Assembly (NCBI GenBank): GCA_037576195.1
Contig: CM075104.1
Span: 13,284,211-13,348,210 of the forward strand
DNA length: 64,000 bases
From: Phytoseiulus persimilis
Lineage: Eukaryota; Arthropoda; Arachnida; Mesostigmata; Phytoseiidae
Direction of reading: 5' to 3'
Positions 10,624-21,100 of this stretch are shown one piece after another. The position numbers and the translations under genes are program-made. The notes under the pieces are model-generated. The model saw nothing but the letters and a program-made list of their open reading frames with translations, was not told the DNA's origin and did not search any database. Numbering within the stretch: the stretch's first letter is position 1; each line of letters starts with the position of its first letter.

Positions 10624-12492
10624 AACAGTCGGAGAGACTCGGGATGATATCTTTGAAGGCGGATATCCAGAGCTCACGGCGCTCGAATCCAGCAGTGTTT
10701 CCCGAATAGCGTATCACCTGGTGAATTCCATGATTCTGAAGAGGGAACTGGAGGTCGCGATCCCCCCCCGCCATTTCTTAAAGTTCAACCATTTCAGTCA
10801 TTCCTCGGCTGACCAACTCGAGATTCATCGATTCTGCGACGGCATCCGCGCATTTCGCCGACTCCATGATTTCTCCTCGCCTCCTGTAAGCGGAGTTATC
10901 GGCGACCGAGCTTGGAAGAGCAGACCTTTCGTAATCGCTCGATAGAATCTTCGCTTCCCTACGCGCAGACTCGGCATAATTTCTTTCGTTGGATCTTGAC
11001 AGAGGGAGAAATCACGGTTCAAAGACCTGGCGTTGTGTTCGCTTTCCGGAGCCGCTCAAACAAGTCTCCTAGAGAGTCAGCGAATCCAGAACTTCGAGCA
11101 TCTCCGAGTCTACAGAAGCTTCCCGAGACGCTGATTCGATTACTTCGTATGCACATCCCTCTACAACTGAGCGTATCTGAGCGAGGAAGGACGTTGTTCT
11201 TCTGGGCCAGAGCTCTGTAGCCAGGAGTGGTCCCTCTCTTTCTCTGCAGTGTCATCCAACCGCTTTCCATCCTCTGTCAGGACTCTGAGCGAGAGGAGAA
11301 GCATATTCAATCGCTCCGTGCGGTGTTCTGCCTGGAAAACCCTACATCTCAATGATCCCTGCCGCTGACTTCGAGCTGAAGACCGACTTCAAGGACTCAT
11401 TCGCTCCACTCCTACTAATCTTCTCCATCCAGGGAATTTCCGGGGTCTGAACCGGTATAGTATGACGATGGAATGGGAGAAGGGAATGAGGGCGGTGGGA
11501 AGACACCGCCGGTAAGCCAATCTCGACCTAGATCCGCGTCTCACCCGGAGCGGAACGATAGCGCTTTCGCTCTCCATGATTCGATTCGCTTCGGAAATTC
11601 TCGAGGAGGTGGACATGTGAGCGCTCGGAGATGGTAGCATCCTCCTCCTTACAATATCCTCCCTGATTGAGATCTATCCTCCAATGGACGGGTAGCATGT
11701 CTCTCGACCGAAGAAGAAATAGTATTCCGCTCCCCGTGTTCTGGTGGGGACGTATTCAAGGAAACTCCTTCTCCAGAGAGGATACCGCGAGAAGGTCTGT
11801 CCTGGGATGGCCAACGACCCGTGGAGAGCGCCTCTAGACAGTTGAGAACCTGGTCAGCCGGTTGCTCAGAAATCTTTGCGAGCCCTCAGGTGACGGAGGT
11901 ACACGGACCATTTCCGAGGACAGCTTGAAAAAGCAGTCTCCCCGCGCCCCTCCACTCGGAATTCCGTTTACCGTTGCAAATCGGGATGGTGAGGCCGAAC
12001 GGGGCACGTCAGGAATGTGAACACTCACTCTGAAGGAAACCGTGAATTTCATGACCAATAGTTGTCGAACACTCTGATTCCCTTACCCAATACCCTCTCT
12101 CATCCCACATGCCGTTTGGACTTCTTGCGGGTGCGTCCGTTGCGAGCGAGATCCACTGACCATCGAAGACAGCTCATCGCTCGAATCGTCCAACTCATAC
12201 GATTTCAGCTGGATTCAGTTCATCTGAATCGATTGCGGATACATTTGTGTGCGCGGAAAATCTCGTTCCACCGGGTATTGGATACTTGTCGCGGAGTCGC
12301 GTGAAAATCGAGAGCCTGTCCATTCGGGTTCTTCAATCAACTTCCGGGAGAGGGAACTCCTGTTTGACCTTCGTCGCTGTCCAGAATCGCCAAAGTCGGA
12401 AGCCATCTCATTAGAACGAGCTGAGGGCTCCAACGGCGTCGCCTCTGCTGCACCGGTCCGACGAGTTGCGCTCCCCGTCAGAAGTGGGAAAC
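10624..12492. other. Intergenic DNA and 5' flank of P450 gene 2
   Basis: No gene is supported. The last ~140 bases (from about 12352) resemble the flank of P450 gene 1, with shared GGGAACTCC, CCAGAATCG and CGAGTTGCG blocks, and probably contain conserved 5' UTR or promoter sequence. Confidence 0.45.
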
Positions 12493-14356
12493 ATGTTTAC
12501 AATAACATTCGTGTTGGTGTTTGTTGCCCTTTCATTCGAGTGGCTGCGTCAGCGATGGAGCAGGTTCCAGGTTTTCAAACGGATGGGAGTTCCCGGCCCC
12601 AAGCCCAGTTTTCTTTGGGGTCACTTCAAGCAGCTTCGCGAGGATCATGTTCTGTGGCAGCAGAGATGGAGGGCCGAATACGGTCGAACGTTCGGCGTGT
12701 TTTGGGGCGATAAACCATTCCTCATAACATGCGACCTCGAGATCGCGAAGCAGGTGCTGATAAGCCGCTTTTCCAACTTCGTTGACCGTTCGGAACAGTT
12801 TGCTCTCGAAAGCGCGCACCCCGTTGCCAAGCACATGGTCACCATTGAGAAAGGTCAGCGGTGGAAACGGAGCCGGATGCTCCTCAGCCCCGCGTTCTCT
12901 GCTGGGAAGATGAAGAACATGATGCCACTCATTGAGAAATGCATCGACGAATTCCAGGAGAATTTGCGCAAAAATGCGTCCGAAAAACAGTTTGATGTTT
13001 ATCCACTCCTCAAACGGTTCTCCGTGGACAACATCTCACGCATCATTTTCGGAATCGAGACTAACGTCCAACAAGAACCCGAGAGCAACTCAAAACTCCT
13101 GAGATCCGCCCTCCTTTTCGTCGAAATGAATTTAAGCGGCTCGATGGATCTGATTTGCAACAGCTTTTCATCGATCAACACCTTTTTCAGCTCGATACTT
13201 TTTGTTCTACTCTATGCCAGAATCATACCGAACTCGATCAACGATTTGGCCGATGAAGTGAGCTCTATAGTGAAAGCTCGACGAGCCGCGCCTCCGAGAA
13301 ACGATCTCATGCAGTCTCTACTCGACCGTCAACGTTAGTTCTCGTATACGACACAGACGCCGCAGAGCACCGAGAAGAGCGGGATTGACTGAGTTGTTCT
13401 CTCTTCTTTCAGAAATCAACTCAGATGAAAAGTCGTTAGCGGCGAGCGATTCAGCAGAAGATCAGAAAACCTCTTCCGCGACAACACAATCTGACATGCT
13501 GACCGACGAAGAAGTCATCGCGGCCGCGATTATAATGTTTGCCGCAGGCTTCGAGACAACGAGTACCGCCGCTGCATTCATCCTCAACTGTCTCGGCTTG
13601 CACCAGGAAGTTCAGACGCGCCTCCGCCAAGATGTCATCGAAGCGACCAACGGAAAACCGCTCTGCTACGAGACAGCCATGACCCTGCCGTATCTCGACG
13701 CGGTAATACGCGAAGCGCTTCGGCTTCATCCTCCTGTAACAGAGTAGGTTCCTCCTTTTGTTGCCCAAGTAAAATCTAAACTTCTTGGAGGCTCTCACAC
13801 TCCGAAAATGAATGCTTGCCGCCGCAGATTCATCACTCGCACAGCTAAGCGAGACATAGAGATCAATGGATTGGAGATCCCGGCGGGAATGAGCGTCCTC
13901 TTCCCCACGAAACTAATACACTCAGACGAAAAGTTGTGGGAAAATCCATCACTTTTCAACCCTGATCGCTTCCTAGAGAAGAACTACAATCCGCTAGCCT
14001 ACCAGGTGAGGATCGAATCAGAAAATTCTGTGTTTCGTCTTGGGAGGGGGTGACCCAATGGGGGGTCTGATTCTCGATGAAGAAGTTTTCAAGGAGCGAC
14101 TTCCAAGGTAGCAACAATCCGACAGAGAGTATAATTTTCCTCTCCATTTCGCATTCGGTTCGAATTCCAGGCGTTCGGTGACGGCCCGAGGAACTGCGTG
14201 GGGATGAGATTCGCAAACCTCACTCTCAAAATGCTCCTGTGCAAATTACTCCTACGCTTCGAAATCGTCGCCACTGAGAAACCTCGACTCAGGACCGTCA
14301 GTGTGGTGTCTCAACCTGTTCAGCTGAACATCTCCGTCAAGGAGATCAGTCCCTGA
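12493..14356 (+). CDS. Cytochrome P450, gene 2 of the array (four exons)
   Basis: Exons are 12493-13333, 13413-13743, 13828-14005 and 14171-14356, giving 511 residues. Every exon has exactly the length found in gene 1, and the intron phases are the same (1, 2, 0). ATG 12493 opens the membrane anchor MFTITFVLVFVALSFEW. An in-frame upstream ATG at 12466 is disfavoured because it would put charged residues before the anchor and is not shared with gene 1. Landmarks are GVPGPKP, AGFETTS, EALR (ExxR), NPDRF and FGDGPRNCVG with Cys 459. It is a paralogue of gene 1 from tandem duplication, and both keep a complete catalytic core. Expected to be an ER monooxygenase of the CYP3-clan type; the substrate is unknown. 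Introns are short (79, 84 and 165 bp). Confidence 0.95.
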
Positions 14357-14625
14357 GCATTGTGGAGAGTTCCTACGTGACCTCGCTCCGGAGTGATGAT
14401 GGAGAGAACTCGCGCAGATCGGTTCGATCTTCCCATCATCTTTCAAAGTTTCGAAACGGTGTAGCAGAGCAACTCTGATTGAAATGTGATGATGTCCAAT
14501 CTGCACGTCCTCCCATAGCTCGGAGTGGAAGCGTTCCTCACTCAGTTTTCCGGGATTAGCATCGACCTCGTCGCTCTCCATGTCCGCGGTCGTCGATTAC
14601 TGTTAGCTGTCCTCTAACCTTCGGA

Positions 14626-14631
14626 AATAAA
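14626..14631 (+). terminator. Candidate polyadenylation signal of P450 gene 2
   Basis: Canonical AATAAA 270 bp after the stop codon, on the coding strand. Position fits a short 3' UTR; no transcript evidence is available. Confidence 0.4.
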
Positions 14632-15150
14632 TACGGAAATATCAGACCGAGATTGTCGCCATGCGGAGGATGTCGGCGCAGTTTATTCTTCAAATCCGAA
14701 TCGATCCGAATCCGAATCTGGGTCTGCTCCGGGTTCAATTTCGAACTCGAATTCGGAATCGAAAATGCTTCTGACTCGATCTGATCATACTTTCCTCTCG
14801 CTCTGACCGTACTCCGTGAAAGATTACTTGTAGCGGAGCACGGAAGAGGCAAATACGATTTTATGATCCTGGAAGTTCTGTGACTCGCTCAGCCCAAGAT
14901 GGCTCGAATCTATAACCTACGCCGCGCCGCCCTCGATCAAATCTGAGACCTATCATCGAGGCTGAAATCGCTGATCAAGGATCACGATTTCTACTTTGCC
15001 CATCATGTCATCCGCTTTCCACGCCGACGTACCTTAGGTTCGACTACGTCAATCTGATAATTGAGCATCACCAGGCTTTTTTTTCGATATCTATAGGGGA
15101 GAGAGTGATGCTTTCCGCACGCACCAGGAGTTCGTGCGCGTTCCTGGCCA

Positions 15151-15158
15151 GTGTGAGC
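15151..15158. repeat. 8-bp target-site duplication, left copy (GTGTGAGC)
   Basis: GTGTGAGC immediately precedes the left end of element B (15159) and is repeated exactly right after its right end (15576-15583). Confidence 0.8.
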
Positions 15159-15280
15159 GGTTACAGGCCGGGAGCTCGAGAACCCGGGAGCTCGAAAACC
15201 CAGGAGCTCGGAAAAAAAAACCGGGAGCTCGAAACCCCTCTCCCTAAAATTAGGTTCCGTTCGATCCCAACGGACCTTCT
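15159..15280 (+). repeat. Left terminal inverted repeat of element B
   Basis: About 122 bp. It has four 16-bp-type units, the third extended by a run of nine A bases, then unique inverted sequence to ACCTTCT. Confidence 0.75.
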
Positions 15281-15457
15281 ATGCAGACCCTTCGAGTTCC
15301 CGAATAGGACAGCGAACATACTAGGAGGGACATCCAAGCGGATTTGGATACCGATTGTATCTTGATCTCCCTGGGTCGCACTGGGAGATATGTGTGGTAC
15401 CAATCGCGAAAACCTCGAGATACTCTTTTCTCGTATCAGCTTCTCCACTCTCCACCC

Positions 15458-15575
15458 AGAAGGTTCGTTGTGTTCGAATCGGACCCGATTTGGGGAAGTT
15501 TTCGAGATGCCGGGTTTTCGAGCTCCCTGGATTTTTTTTCCAGCTGCCGGGTTTTCGAGCTCCCGGTTGCACACC
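15458..15575 (-). repeat. Right terminal inverted repeat of element B
   Basis: About 118 bp, the inverted partner of 15159-15280. The A-run (T-run on the plus strand, near 15532-15540) sits in the second unit from the end rather than the third, so the units have shuffled or slipped since the arms were identical. Confidence 0.75.
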
Positions 15576-15583
15576 GTGTGAGC
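15576..15583. repeat. 8-bp target-site duplication, right copy (GTGTGAGC)
   Basis: Identical to 15151-15158 and abutting the right end of element B. Confidence 0.8.
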
Positions 15584-16135
15584 CCCTTCGAACTCCGAAG
15601 TCTGAAACAAGCTCCCCTCCCCGTTTACATTTGAAACTCCCGATCTGAACGAGAAGTGTCATGACTCATGAGTGATCCCTCGGTGATGAAAGATCGTTCT
15701 TGTCGAGACCTGAGAACTTCGCAAGATCCAAGTCTAGCTCGTCGTGCGTTTTTCCGTACCCCGGATGGTCCGGCATGACACTTTCTTCTCGGACGCACAT
15801 CTGAAGCAGTCTCATGGCTTCCGTTGGAAACTTTACGACAGAGACTTCACCACAAAACCAGTCGCAAAACCCAAGTGAGCGTGAATCGGCCCCGGCGGGA
15901 CTAATGATTGGTTCACAGATGATAGAGTCGGAAGATTCGGAAGATTCGGAAACTCATTAGTTCGCTGATGGAGATATTGAGTGAGTGAAAGTAGATCATC
16001 ATTGAGCACGACTCGGGGCAAGGGGGCGCGATTCCTCGCTTGTTTTCGGTGACTTCTGCGTGCCCAGATTCTGGGACAGCAGATAGAGTCCGCTCTGTAC
16101 GTCGACGAGCAACCTCACCGTTCTGCTAGTTTGCA
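15584..16135. other. Spacer and 5' flank of P450 gene 3
   Basis: No gene is seen. A small GGAAGATTC tandem lies near 15930-15950. The promoter of P450 gene 3 should be here, but no core element could be assigned. Confidence 0.35.
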
Positions 16136-18027
16136 ATGCTGTCCGTAACTTTGGTCGTGTTCGCGGCGGCTTTTACCGTGGAGCTCCTGCGTCGTCGCTG
16201 GAAGAGGCTGCAGTTTTTCAAAGTCCGTGGAATACCCGGACCGAGACCTCACTTGCTGTGGGGCCACTACCGCGAGCTGAGTTCGGACCACTTCAACTGG
16301 ATCAACCAGTGGAGCGAAGAATTCGGCGGAACGTTCGGCGTGTTCTGGGGAGATAAACCTTTCCTCGTCACCCGTGATTTGGATGTCGCCAAGGAAGTTC
16401 TCATCAAGCAGTTCCCCAAATTCACCAACCGGGGGAAGCAGTTCGCCCTAGAAGATGTGCACCCTCTGGTTCTGTTTGCTTTCGCAGACGAGCCGATATG
16501 GAAACCACTGCGGAGCGCTTTGACCCCTGGATTTTCCTCGAGGAAGATAAAAGAGATGACACCGCTGATCCTGAAGAGTGTCGAAGGCTTGGAAGCGAAT
16601 TTGAGGAGATGCTCTTCGGAGAACGAGGCCTTCGACATCTATCCGCTGTTGAGGAGGTTCACCGTGGACAACATCGGTCGCACCGTTTTCGGAATCAACG
16701 CGAACACCCAGGCCGAGCCGGAGGTCTCCACTCCGCTCCTGAAAGCCGCACTGCACGCGGTTGCATCCTTCATGGGTGGCTTCATGGATTTGTTGTGCAA
16801 CAGCTTCACGTTCGTCAATCAGATATTCGGCGTTCTCCTCCGTTTTCTTCTGCAGCGGCGCATTTTGACCCACGCGTTGAGCGACTTGGAGGTTGAGATG
16901 AAGAAAGTGATCGAGGCCCGGCAGAACTCTGCACCGCGGAGGGACATGCTCCAATCGCTCCTCGAGTCCCAAGGTAATGAATCCCGGAACGGGGAAATTT
17001 CGTTCCTCGTCCTCGGCGGGAACCCGAGATCGCTTGATTATATCGAAATCCGCGGTGTCAAGCCGGTGTTTTGTTTCAATCGCAGAGGTGAGCACCGACA
17101 CCAGCGCCCTAGCTGCCCGGGGGGACGTCGAGGACGAGAAAAAGTCATCTAAAACTGTAGCCGTACAGCTCACCACGGAAGAGATCGTCGGCAGTTCCAT
17201 AACGCTGTTCTTGGCGGGTTACGAGACAACAAGCACTGCACTCGGACTTATCTTCCATTGTCTCGGGAAATACCCCGACGTGCAGCGACGTCTACGAGAG
17301 GAAATTGAAGAGGCACTCGAGGGCGGTGGAGAGCCTACTTACGAAGTTGCTATGAACCTGAAATACATGGATCGAGTCGTCCGGGAAACGATGAGGCTCC
17401 TTCCGCCTGTTACAGGGTACACAGCTCTTGGCATGTTTCACGAGGGATTTGCTAATCGTTCAGCCGGGATTCGCTGCGGAGGCCCGAGATGCGAGAACTT
17501 GAGGCTTTGAAAGCATCTCAGATCGACGCCTTCAGAGGCTCGGAGTTTCGAATCTCGATGTTCAACGCCTTCCTCTCTGCAGATTCACAACGAGGAGGAC
17601 TCTGACCGATGTGGAAGTTTGTGGGACCAAGTATCCAGCCGGGCTCGCGTTCTATTTCCCCACAAAACAGATCCACACCGCCCCCGAATACTGGAATGCT
17701 CCCTTGACATTCGATCCGGACCGATTCCTAAAACCTCTGAAACATCCGCTGGCTTATCAGGTATCCCGCCGACCCACGCATTATTTCTGTTCCGGCTAGT
17801 TGGGTTTGTGCGGGTCGTTCATCGGGATATTCTCGTTTCAGCCTTTCGGTGATGGTCCGAGAAACTGCATCGGCATGAGGCCGGCCCTGCTCTTCATAAA
17901 ACTGGCGCTCTGTAAGATCGTTCCGAAGTTCCAGTTCAGGAGTACGGAAGATCCCAAGTTCAAGGGAGTGATGATTGTTTGTCAACCAAATCGGCTCATG
18001 GTCACTACCAGGATCATAACCAAGTGA
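16136..18027 (+). CDS. Cytochrome P450, gene 3 of the array (four exons)
   Basis: Exons are 16136-16973, 17086-17416, 17583-17760 and 17842-18027, giving 510 residues. Exons 2, 3 and 4 have the same lengths as in genes 1 and 2, and exon 1 is one codon shorter. ATG 16136 starts the anchor MLSVTLVVFAAAFTVELL, followed by GIPGPRP. Landmarks are AGYETTS in the I-helix, ETMR (ExxR), FDPDRF, and FGDGPRNCIG with the axial Cys at about 458. The protein is clearly more distant from genes 1 and 2 than they are from each other, so it represents the older duplication. Expected role is an NADPH-dependent monooxygenase on the ER face; the substrate is unknown. Confidence 0.95.
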
Positions 18028-18113
18028 TATTCCCTGGGCACGAAGAAAAACAGCGGGTTGAACTAGTGAGTGGGGGCGAACGCTCCCAACCTTGGCTCGC
18101 GCTGGGAGATCCA

Positions 18114-18119
18114 AATAAA
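18114..18119 (+). terminator. Candidate polyadenylation signal of P450 gene 3
   Basis: Canonical AATAAA 87 bp after the stop codon at 18025-18027, a normal distance for an arthropod 3' end. Confidence 0.55.
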
Positions 18120-21100
18120 ATGGCAAATATTATATTTGTGAGCAGCGGAAAATAGTGTAGTCTACTTCTTCGGCGAGCGAAATCCGATGACCAGGTTTTT
18201 AGTGTGGGCCAGATCGGCGAGAATGTGTGAGTATGTCGAACTCAAATGAGTTGATGCAAGCTCAGAGATCTCGCTGCTGATTTTCTTTTTCTGGCGAACG
18301 AATTTCGGGAATGATCCCTGTCACGTAATCCTGAGACATTCAATGACACGATTATGAACAACTACGGTTCCGCAAAAAGGTCTCTGGCTCTCCGCCAGGT
18401 TTGAAATCACCAGACGGACAATGCTTGGTTCCAGTCGCTCAAACCGAATTCTCGGGACCAGCCTCCAATTCCAACCCAGAGGAACCGATGGTCGTCATGA
18501 AATAAGCGAAGGTAGCCTGAGTTTCGAGCGATTCATCGATGAAATTGGCATCAGTACTACTGTGGGCATCAATACACGCTGACTCAGTTCCGTTGCCACA
18601 AACGTCAAGGCCGGAGACGATTCTCGCCTGCTTTCCCGCTGGGCTCCCAGAAGAGAGCACTTTGTGTCAGATCCATTGAAATGTGTGCTGTTGTCCTTTG
18701 CGGACTCATATGCGACGCCCCGCGAACGATTATCTCCGTCGGCTCTTGGTTCAAGGTTGAAAGCGATGCGGAAAAACATTCGGTATATTCTGGAACGGCA
18801 CGCTGCTCCAACGAGACGACTGGACTCGGGCCAGACGAGAGGAACAGTTCTTATAGGAAATATTTCGCACATCGCCAATGGAACCTCCAAGCACACCTTC
18901 TCGCGCGATCACCATTCCAGCATCGAAGTCTCAAACTCACTTTGTTCCGCCTTCGATTTGAGAGATCCGGCATCTTTCTGGCAGGAGCTGAGGAGAATTT
19001 CTTCCCGAACCTGAGCGAAGTTTTCGATCCCGTGCTTTCCCTCGAGAAATCCTCCGGTTGTATTCCGAGAATCTCGTCAGAGTTTTCGGCCCTGAACGAC
19101 GCCCGACCCAGTCTCGAGCGCCCGGTTTTGGTCCGTAATTGCATGTTCCGGGATCTCGAACGCTCCCCGATTTCGTTACAAAAGAAACATGGAGCGTGCA
19201 ACGACGGCCGCAGTTTAACGGGTTACGAGGCCTGGTCCGTTCGGCGGAACTGTTTTGTCGAAGCAGTTCCGAGACAGCTGAGCGCACGCGAAGCCGTCGG
19301 AACGACTGCTGCGATGTCGTTGCGGACTACGAAACAACAAGAATGGAAAGCCCACTTCTCGCACTGCTTGGAAGAAGAGCAGCCTCTGAGCCGTTTCTCC
19401 AACTCACGGAACCGCCATGAATCTCAAATAAGCGGACGGAGTTGGTTGGGAGGAGCAAAGGATCCGCTCGTTCTCGAGCCTTTGATCTTCGTTTCAAGTG
19501 GAGTGACTCCTTCCAGACGCCGCCAGCCCGTTACAATCGGATAATGAGAATCCAAGAATGAGAGCGTTCTTGAACCGCGGAGAGATCGAGCCGAGACAGC
19601 CCCGGCCTGTTCTCATTGTTTCAACAGAACCCGGTTTCTGGACTCACAAAAAACTCGACAAGATTCTCATCGGAGGGGGCTTGAGCTAGAAGATTGATAC
19701 ATTGAGGGCGCTCAATTTCGATGAGTCGCGTTGCGAAGGAGTTTGAACGATACGGACCAGGATATATGACCCCGGGATGGGTTTCCCGCGAATCCAGGGA
19801 GAGCAGAGCAGACGATTCGCGGACCGGAGTGACTCCGTCCCTTGGGCCAGTCCAGATGCACCACTGCTTACGGGGAACGCGTGCGTCGAGCCAAGTTGGT
19901 GAGGATGACGATGCCGAAAACGCTTACGGCCAGCATTGAGTGTTGTAAGCCGCTCCTTTTGCCTGGAATCAGACATCTTCATCTGAGTGCTGAGCACCGA
20001 GGGTTCGGTTCAAAGCATGTTCCCAGAGACGTTAAAACTGGCGGCTTCTTGTCAGCCTGTGGCTGTCATCACCCATACGGGCGGTCCAGTGGATCGCTCT
20101 CGAACACGAGAACCCCCGTCAGGGGAAACGCTTTGTCGGCATCTTCAGATTGAACGTCGAGTCGAGTGATACAACTGTCGTGTCTCGGTGGCCTGTTGTG
20201 GCCAATCGACGTTGGAGAGGTAAGCATCAAAGGCGGGGAAATACAGAAATGCCACTTTTTCGTGATGTTGTCAGAAGTATTGGAAGTCGAAGAACATGTA
20301 ACAAAGACTCCGCAACAAAGGACTCGCGGAACAAGAAAGATTTCGTTCTATCGGCAACGGCTGGCCATTCGATACAGATGGGGCGGTTCGCTGTTCTCCG
20401 AACGTAACACCCTTCTGTACCTCTCGAAAACTGTTGCGCGTCAGAATGCCCGCATCATCGAGTTTACCAAAGGCGAGATGGCTTCGAGTTCCTTCTGGTT
20501 CTTGGAAATTGTCTTGTGATTCCGAATCACAGCGGAAGAGCTCGGCGAACAGTGAAGTCGGTTTTCGGGTCTTTCGCCGCTAAATGGGATCGTTTTTCGG
20601 AACTGAGCGAAGTTTCATGATTCACGCACCTCGTTAATGTTCCGGAATCACCCGGACCCCTCGCTGCCTTAGACACATGAAGCGAGGTCACCCTTCATCA
20701 GCTTCGAGGAAGTTGGGTATGCAGCCCGAAACAGTCTCCGCTTCGGCTGAATACCCGCAGGACCTCTCTTCCTGTCCCGGGAAGAAGTCGAAAATTTGAA
20801 AGACTTGTCGAGAGGATGGCTCGCCGCTCGCTCATATCTCCATGTCAGTTCCTATTCGCTCGAGGATCGGAGGGGGAGCCCACGCCGGAAACCGAAATAA
20901 AAATTTCTCTCGTGACTCACATCCGTACGTCTCGGTACGGAGTGGATTCGAGGGAGTCTTCTCTTGCAATTGGAATTCGTATCCGACCCGGCAAACGTGG
21001 GACAGACCCATCGATAACGAGAAAGCCACGGAATGGAATGAGTGAGGAGAGAGGACTCTGGTTCATAGCAATGTATCGAAGGGGAGTGGACTGCTTTGAA

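Larger units (their letters stand above)
14357..15158. other. 3' flank of P450 gene 2 and spacer
   Basis: Contains the likely 3' UTR with AATAAA at 14626-14631. Around 14.93-14.97 kb there is sequence similar to that behind P450 gene 1 near 2.78 kb (shared ATCAAATCTGAG-CC-ATCAT). From about 14695 to 14760 the sequence is made of degenerate CGAATC-like units. No gene is seen. Confidence 0.45.
15159..15575. mobile_element. Short DNA transposon with tandem-repeat terminal inverted repeats (element B)
   Basis: A 417-bp element bounded by a perfect 8-bp duplication. Its ends read GGTTACAGG-CCGGGAGCTC and, on the other strand, GGTGTGCAA-CCGGGAGCTC. Each arm is about 120 bp (15159-15280 and 15458-15575). 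Each holds about four copies of a 16-bp unit (CCGGGAGCTCGAAAAC), one copy in each arm carrying a poly-A expansion, followed by ~45 bp of inverted similarity ending at ACCTTCT. The repeat unit is unrelated to that of element A, but the layout, the GG/CC ends, the 8-bp duplication and an AAACCC-TCTCCC block just inside the repeats are shared. There is no coding capacity. Confidence 0.8.

Noticed and set aside
12466-12492. Upstream ATG for P450 gene 2
   Set aside because: It would add MRSPSEVGN before the anchor; gene 1 has no counterpart, and the 841-base exon length matches gene 1 only from 12493.
16977-17152. Read-through of P450 gene 3 exon 1 into the intron
   Set aside because: The frame stays open past 16973, but the donor at 16974 and acceptor at 17085 restore exon lengths and protein similarity to genes 1 and 2.
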